Shown in pieces: positions 12,301 to 21,300 of a stretch of DNA of 64,000 nt. The stretch covers positions 310,001 through 374,000 of the forward strand of contig CM066922.1 in NCBI GenBank assembly GCA_033964015.1, in the 5' to 3' direction. The notes beneath the pieces were generated by a model that ran no database searches, was not told the origin of the DNA, and saw nothing but the letters and a program-made list of their open reading frames with translations. Position 1 is the stretch's first letter, and every line of letters begins with the position of its first letter. The position numbers and the translations under genes are program-made. This stretch comes from Scolanthus callimorphus. Taxonomy: Eukaryota; Cnidaria; Anthozoa; Actiniaria; Edwardsiidae.

Positions 12301-15300
12301 AAGATTTCACTTTTTTAAGAAAAATATTTTGTTGATAAACTATTGTTGTTGCTCGCCTATAGAAGGCTAACTAGGAACACAATAAAAATGCAATAGGAAT
12401 ACCAGATCGTATAGGTGTGGGTCGTAAGCGGATAGATTGTCCTGTTTTCGGATGCGCACTATTTTGTAAATAAATTGAGGATACCCACCAAGTATATGAT
12501 TGTCCTTTTTCTCACCTTTTGTCTTCTTTTTCCCCCTTTTACCCCTTTTTTTCTTGTATAAATTACATGTCATGTGTTGCATACATTTTACTTGTCTGTT
12601 TTTTTTCAATGCGCGCTATTATTTAAATAAAACAGATAAAGGGCTTGGGACCGCTCGTGACGGAGGGTTATACTATTATTAAACGTTTTGTAATCTTAGA
12701 AGGGACATTAGAATTGATCCTTTTCGTGTATTTTTATTTTTCCTGCTATTTTATGGCTTAAATGAGGGATAATGTAATGTATCAGAAGCTCATAAGTAGG
12801 AGCGTGCATCCCTTATTGGGTGGTTCTCACATGTGTTTTATAGCTTGGGCTATTTTTAGATTTTCGCGCGAAAAATCAACCAATCAGAGAGAAGTAAACA
12901 AATTACGTCATACATGCAGCAGGCGCACGAAATACGAAATCTTCCTCTGACACGACAAGAACGGCTTTTACTTTATCCCTTTGCCAAAATGAAGCAAATA
13001 TTTTTAATAGTCTAGTGATTTAGAGCCAGGGTGCAAAAATATAGCAAAGCACACGATGAAGTGTCAAGCTAGCAGGCGTACATATATCCACGAAGTGTTA
13101 AAAATTGTTATGATTGTTAGCGAACAGCAAATGAATAGGCAAATAAAAAGAGCAAAGCAGTACGCTACAAGAGGAACATGGACAACTTAATAAGCTAACT
13201 TCTGCCCCAGACTGACTGGTTGTGAAGCAGATGCCATCCTCGACTGCCTTGTATTTCATGTAAAAAGCCCGGCATAACTAATCGAACAAAATTTCAATCG
13301 AACCTAATCGAACACCAATCGTTCGATTGGTTTTGATTGGGTTCGGTAATCGAACATAATCGAACAAAACTTTTTGGTGAGTATGATTACCGAACTCAAT
13401 CGAACATATCAAAATGATTGGTTTGATTAAGTTCGATTTTGTTCGGAAATTTTGCATGACTTTAGAAATTGGGTAAGACTCATCAGTGACACGCAATGGG
13501 GTAGTGCACAACAAATAGACGGCCATGAACAGTTAACATAACTGTTAGCTTTTATTCAAATTTCATTTTCAGCCAGGGACACTTAGCCTTCTAAATAACA
13601 ACAAAACCTGAAAAAACTCTTTTATAAGAAAATCCCAGTTAAATCACTCAAACCCATAGTTCAATCATGACTGGTGCCTGAGTCTTTATTACTTTTACAG
13701 ACCTATGAGGGATATGATAAGAAAAACCAACTTCAACAAAACTATTCGGGACTATGGATTAACGTCTCATTAACACCTGCAGTTCATGTGCGGTGCAGTT
13801 CCCAGTATGCGCCAGGCGAGCCGAACTCAGGTGCTAATCTTGGTTAGTGATTGATTCCGATTTAGAAAAATGCCTGTGTTTCATTTGAAGTTCAATTGGG
13901 TTTGATTGAGCACATTGTTCGGTAATCGAACGTTCGATTATGTTCGATTGAAAATTTTTTGGTGAGTTCGATTACGTTCGATTACCGAACTCAATCAAAA
14001 TCAATCGAACGATTGGTGTTCGATTAAGTTCGATTACCGAACGTTCGATTAGTTATGCCGGGAAAAAGCAGTGCTCCGTTGGCCGAACATTTTAGACAAC
14101 GCTTGCTGTTTCCTGTCGATTCACAGTCGAGTGCCATCATGCAGTGCCTACACCTCTCGCACCGGTACAATTCATTTTGTTTTCAAATAGTTTATAGAAT
14201 GTAGGCAATAAACTTCTGTCGTTTATAGTATACCTTTTAATAAACGATCAACGATCAACTCTTTCAAGTCGTGCTTCATTCAAGCAGTTCAAGTACAAGT
14301 TCATCACTACTACGTCCTTACCGACTCCAGTTCTCGCAAACAAAAAACAAACTTGACAAATTTCGTACATCAAAAGAATAATTTCACACAAATGAAAACA
14401 AAAAGAAGAAACTAAAACGTCCATGTCGACTAAGGAATTGAATAAGTACATAGTCCCGGCTTACCGAGTTGTATAACTTATGTGTTCAGTTTTTTTCGGC
14501 AAACACGTTGTAAAGTTTTTGACAAACTTTCATTCTCGCCTTCCTGCTTGGATCGTTTGTAGTAGCGAACTTCATCTAATTGTCAGTGTACCAAATTAGA
14601 AATCAAATCATCCACATAGTCCTGGTACTTCGTTGTAAATCCTTTATGCTTCCCTAATCCATCCGTAGCCACCAAATTCATCAGCTTAGTGCATAAATTT
14701 ATAGTAATTCATGAACTTTTGCTGTGCGAGAACCGTGAGAAGAAGCGGCGAGGCCGCGGTTCTTTTCTGCTTTCCCGTTTAGATTGTTTTCAAGTAATTT
14801 TTCCTGATGTCTGAAGCCATCTGTTATCTGTTTTAGTTTACTCAACTTGTACAGCCAAAAACCATGCAAAGAGATAGCATTTTCACCCGGTTTTCCATCT
14901 CGAAAAGAACTGCAAGTAAAAATAAATCTAGCCACTGGCTAAAACAGAGCTTCATCTGAATTTTTGGTGAGGCGTGACGTCAAATGTAAGGCAGAATTCT
15001 TATTGGCTAATTATTCCCGCGCAACTGTTTCTAAAAATAGCTCAAGCTATAAAACATGTGAGACCCACCCATTACGTAGGATGCACGCTCCTACTTATGA
15101 GCTTCTGAATGTATATAATAAAGAGAAATAATAATAAAGAATCTTAACGTCATCCTCAGCATTTTTTCGTATGCTCATGCCGCAAACTCATTAATTCCAC
15201 GTGGTGACGCTCATTAATTCCTCCCTCCGCAATAAAGAACAAAAGAACACCTGTGTCAACAATAAACCACAAAACACATTAATTCCGCGTGGGGACGCTC

Positions 15301-18300
15301 ATTAATTCCGCCGCGACGCTCATTATATATTCCGCCGCAAACAAATAGTATTCCGCCACAAAAAAGGGGTAATTCGGCCCCTCCTATACTACTAACGTTG
15401 GTTTCAGTTATATAAGTATAAGAACATAGTAAAATAGACTTACATTAATTTCAAAAGATAAGAAATATGAGCTGTTGGAATTAGCCGCTTACCATACACC
15501 ACCAGTCGCGTGGTTACTGGATAAACGATTTTAACTCTGCCTATCTGCTGCGAAGCTGTACATGTGTAGTTGCCAGTGTCACTCTTTCGAACATCCGCTA
15601 TCTCCCACATGGGAGACGATGGGGTAAGCGGGTTCATTACCATCCCTAGCAAATGAAGAACATGAACGTTTCGCCATTACATTTTAAGTTCTATAACCTT
15701 TTTAAGAGTTGCTCGTTATATTCTTTATTCAGTCAATGTATTTTACTACAGATGACAGATTGAGTGTCGAAGAATGTATCGCGTTTTTCATGCAATGACA
15801 CATAAAGTTCTGCTAACCTGGAGATATGAGTGCGCCATCTTTCCTCCACGCCACCACGGGATTGGGCGTCCCTTTAGCGTTACATCCAAAAATCCTTGCG
15901 GTCGTGTTTGCTCGGATGTACTGTATCTGATTACTCTTCGCCATATCGTAAATTTGAACTGTAACGAAAAAGATGTTTTCTGGTCGAACCTTGATGCAAT
16001 TTTCAGATGAGAGTATAGTGAAACCAATGGTAAAGTGATTGCACGAATTCTGAATAAAAAAACCTACAGAAATGATTACAATGTGTTTATCAATTACTCT
16101 GACATACGAAAACCGCTCCATTTGTTAGCTGAATCATTGGTAAAGTAGATAGCTACTGGACATCGCTTCATACAGGTCGGGGATGATCAACTTTATAATG
16201 TAATTTAATAAATATAAGACCTTCCCAAAACGGTGACGAATTCCAATGCCAGTGCCAGGAAGAGCACGGCAATTTAGTAACATGACAACAACATGAAAAC
16301 AACCTTCATTTGCACTCCCGGTATAGTAAAAAATATTCTTTTTTCTTAATGCTAGAGTGCAAGCTACCCAAAATAACCATAGGGGCTAGAAACTGGGCAG
16401 CAAGAAAATTTATAACTCTGTCAGTATAGGTGCAAAGTTATTTTTTCAGTTATGATTTCGTCAAGACCTCATTGGAATCACGGATAGATGGCTTTGCCAA
16501 GGCTCGGTGTCACGGGGCACTGCTATCGCCCCTCTCGAGCTGATGCATAGCTTTTGTCTGCACTGGACGCCAACCAACTTCAATACTCGGAACTCGGATT
16601 CACAAAGGGAAGACACTCGGATGGCCAACACTGCCGCGCTTGCCGCCTGCATGTTGGATCGTGATGACTGGACCTCTAGGTGGGCAGCTCGTCCTGACGA
16701 TATCACCAGCGACTGTTGTTGTTGTTTATGTTTCCTATGATTCTCAACTCAGCTTTTCTCTATTCTCTATCGATGAAACAATGCACGTTTGCTGAAGTGA
16801 ATGTGACTTTTCTGGCACTGGCATTCGCGGCCTCCAACTTGGAAAAAAGGTGGCTACTGGTTAATCAGTAATCCTCTTATTGCTTATGCATACTCCACGG
16901 GCAAATGAGATAATTTCGATCAGTATACTTCTACTGAGTGTGTAACGAGCGAATTCGTCTTGTACTTGTCCGCAGGATACATCTCTTTTGGTAATTGTTA
17001 ATTTTGGGAGAAGCGGATTAAGAATAACGTGCCAAAGTTGAAAAGTAGGAAAACGCCAATGCCAGTTGATTGTTAAATTTGAGCGCGTGACTCGTAGCGA
17101 GACAGATTCATCTGCATTTTGAGAGGGGAAGACATCTAAAACGAAGATACTGTAGATAGAATTAGCACCCGAGACATGAGCGCGTAATGCCCCCAGAGCT
17201 GTTCACTCGTTTGATTGACGGAAGCCAAACCGCGGTTTGCCGGTCGGTGTAGAGTTCACAGAAATGAAAATCGCAGTAAATGCCAAATTTCAGCCTGTGG
17301 TTCAATTCACTATATTTACACTCCTTGAAATACATTGAACATTTTGTTTAATTAAATCACTACTGAGTTCACTAGGTTGTTATGCGGGTCTTAAGTATGT
17401 TGTTACCTTCGACATAAACAGTATAATAGGCCATGCCTTTGACCCCATGGTAGATGTACGTGCCACTATCCCGACTCTTTGCGTGGTCCATCACAAGACT
17501 TTGGTCAGACGTGTTAATGTGCACCTCATCCTTTGCTGTGATTGGTCGATTCATCAGGTCAGTCCAGTATGACGAGTTACCTTGCACGCCAAGCTGGCGT
17601 GTATCTGGTCGCATCTCTACTTTAAAACCCACTTTGATGCTCACAGTTTCCATTATGTCACTACTATCTGTTGGTAAAAGGACGAAGAGTAGGTTTATCA
17701 TTCAAAAGAAGCGATATGAAATAAACTGATCAAATCGTCTTGCGCGCGATTCGTATCTAACTCCTTTTAAGATTGGGAAATTTTCATGTGTAGTAATAAT
17801 AAGCAATTATTGGATGAGGTTTTTGTGATTTCCAGAATAAACAATGTCGAGACAGGTGGAATCAGGCGAGGCCGTGAGGCCGAGCCTGATTCCATTGGCG
17901 AGACATTGTTTATTCTGGAAATCATAAAAAACGAATTCAATAATTGTTTTATTATACATTGATTCAGTAAAAATACTTTTTTTCTGTCAAGCAATTTCTT
18001 TTACACAAGCGCCTTGTTAGATAGGGAAAACATTCAAGTGCTCTAGTCCCATTATGCATTGCGCGCGTAGGATCAAGAATCAGCTAGCTGATTCTTCAAG
18101 AATCAGCATGCTGATTCTTGGAGACCCTCAAAGTGCGTGATTCCCAAAGTACTCACTATCTGGATTCTGATTGGCTAAGAGCGCGCGCTTTACTTTGGGA
18201 ATCAAGAATCAAGGGTCTTCAAGAATCAGCCTGCTGATTCTTCAAGAATCAGCTAGCTGATTCTTGATGCGCGCGCAATGCATCATGGGACGAGGGCACT

Positions 18301-21300
18301 TTCCCTATTTTAACAAGGCGCTTGTGTAAAATAAATTGCTTGACAGAAAGAAAAGTACTTTTACTGAATCAATGTATAATAAAACAATTATTGAATTCGG
18401 TTTTTGTGATCTCCAGAATAAAAAATGTCTCGCCAAGTGGAATCAAGCTCGGCCTCACGGCCTCGCCTGATTCCACCTGTCTCGACATTGTTTATTCTGG
18501 AGATCACCAAAAACCTCATCCAATACTTGCTTAAAATAGCACACTTAATAAACCGATAATGAAACCTTGCCATGAGGCCACGAAAAGAAGTGAAGAAGAT
18601 CTCGGGAATTGGTTAACAATAACGTTTAACGAGCCTTAGTCAGCCGGTGTTTTGAGACGGAAAGCATCCATCGGCCAGGGACGTCTTAAAAAATAAGGGA
18701 CGTCTTCACACGTCCCTGCATCGGTCGACTTAGTAAATGTAGTGCGACATTTTCGATTGAATTTGGTAAATTGTCTTTTTGTAGTCATTTATATATTTCT
18801 AAACGTTATTCGTGTTGAATAAAAACAATAACAAAGGAGTGGCTGACAAGGGATGTATATATAGGCAAAAGCCTTTTCACAAAGTAACAACGGTTGATTT
18901 AGTGTCGAGGATCGTGTCTCTTGCCTACGAGGAACGTTGAACTCACTTCCGCGTAATAAATATTCGTCCCTGTTTCGTGACTTACTTGACAAGCAGACGA
19001 CTCCTGCCGCGCGTGTATTGAGACTAGTGGTGTGGACTCCCTGTGGACAATAGCTAAGATTTGGCTCATCTCCCCTGCACTGAAACAACACCGACTGTTT
19101 TACAGTCTCGTCCCCTGGTATTCTGACATTAATGAATTCTGCTACAGCTCGCTTGTATCGTAACTGGTGACACACCACGTCAGAGTTGTTGATTGTCCAG
19201 CCAACTTGATCAAGTGTTCCCCAGTAACCATTATAGTATATTTCCACCAGACCAAGATTTCTACCAGATGAAGTCATTCCCACACCTCGGAGTTGTACCG
19301 GTACTGAAGCGAAAACAGGTTAGTATTGTGTTTGATGCGGTAAGATTAAGAATTTTGTTTGATGCAGTAAGAATACCCAGAATTTTTCAAGAGCTTCTGA
19401 AACCTGAACAGAAGTAGGAACGTGATACGAGAGGCGTAGGAGGTTAATGAATCGACCGTTCCGAGTAAATGGTACTGTTTACGAAAGGGCAAATGACGCT
19501 TAACCCTCTTTCAACCCTCCTTCATCAAGTGACAACAAATTAATCACGTCTTCAGATTACAGTAAAAACTTACTATTGCAAACTCGCTTCTCTTGCCAGG
19601 TACAGTTTTGCACAGTCATCTTCGGGAAGCAGTTCTCGGTATTTTTCACAAAACTAGACGAATTGCAGCTTGAGTCTAGCCTCAGCGCAAAACCCTGTTC
19701 TGATTGGTTCCCCTTGAACATTAATGGTATCGCCTGTAGAGTTCCATTGAAGCCAAGAAGTTCGCATATGACGTCATTTTCGGCTACACTCACGTTCACT
19801 AGGCAGATTGGGGCACGAGTGCCGTTTGTCTCCGCGTGTACTACTCCGATGGCAGGGCTTTTGCCTGGACCATCAAGACTGGAAAAGAAGACTGACATGA
19901 AATTCTAGAAATCGTGTCAAATATATATTCCATTTACCCATCTGACCATGGGTCTGTAAATGAAATGATAATCTATGCTATTAATTTCCGATGACCGTCC
20001 GTGCAAGGAAGGTTTCTGATTGGCTGTTTTTCTCTTAAGCTTCCCGCCACTTTTGGCGCGCGCGCTTCAATCATAGGATGCATCCAACAGAAATACTTTG
20101 CTTCGATACAAATATTTAAGGATCACTAAAGTCTATATTTGCATTTCGTTTCTATGAAAATTCAAGGAACTAGAGTCGTTCAGCCGCGACTGAAATAATA
20201 TTAGGGTACTGCTGTCCCAAAAGCGTCTACCCTGACATTGGAGTGCAAAAGGTTGATTGTAAAACTTGAAGGCAGGTTTAGCAAATGTTTCAGTAACTTA
20301 ACGGCTTTGGTGACGGATCCTTTTCTGGTCTTATTTCACATTTTTTCGAAACAGATCCGCTGCACGAACGTACAAACACGAATAAGATGTATCTTTGAAT
20401 CACGTGTTGCTAAACTGAGAAATCACGTGACATGTTCTGTATTTTGGCAACTCCTTCAGAAAAAAGTGTGGATATATTATATGTTTCTGGCAATATAGCG
20501 TCGCTTCACTTTCGAAATCAAACGCTTCGCGTTACCACAATTTTCCCCCACTTTTTGGCTTAACTTACTGAATTAAAACCGTTTGGATTAATTTTTAAGG
20601 GAAGTTATTTTCGACTGAGGTGTAAAAATCGAGAGGTTTTGTTTCCTTCAAAACAAAGGAATGTTGTTTAGAAGGAAGAGTTGATAAGAATACAGAGCAG
20701 CAGAAAAAATCTTGCGGCTACATCCTGACCATCAAGTCACTTACCAGGAATATGAAAAGTCTTGCTGAAACTTGGCAGCTTGAAATCATACAGGTCATCC
20801 AGACTGTCAAACCAATGTGATCGGACTTTTCCACTCAAGATATCCGTGTAACCATCGGTTTTCTTCCCTAGCCTTAAATAGAATACCGTGAAATTCTTTT
20901 GTTTTAATCCTTGGATCTCTTGATCGAAAACAACGGGAAGCTGGTTTCCTTTGTGGCCTGTGTGATCCATCACAAAAATAATCAGTTTCAGAGCATTGGT
21001 TCGAGCATTCTCCGCGATGTGTGATACACTCGACAAAAGGTTCTCGATTCTGGTCTTCGGTGGTTTCGATTCAAAGTCATTACTTTTTAAATGGGAAATA
21101 TTACGCAAGAATATCTGCTTATTTACTGGCAAAGAAAAAGTATCAAAAGTAATACTAGTGTTAGGCTTGGTGGACGCGACGACAGCGACTCGGTTGTTTG
21201 AGCCCACATCTGACACCATTGAAATGGTATTCTTCATCCAATCAATGCTTTTAGCTCGGTCTCTCGGCCTTGCAGCTAAGCTGGGATCAACTGTCAAGAT

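Noticed and set aside
13278..13526. 82-residue ORF
   Set aside because: Lies in the ATCGAAC-repeat arm of a transposon; the sequence is repeat-driven.
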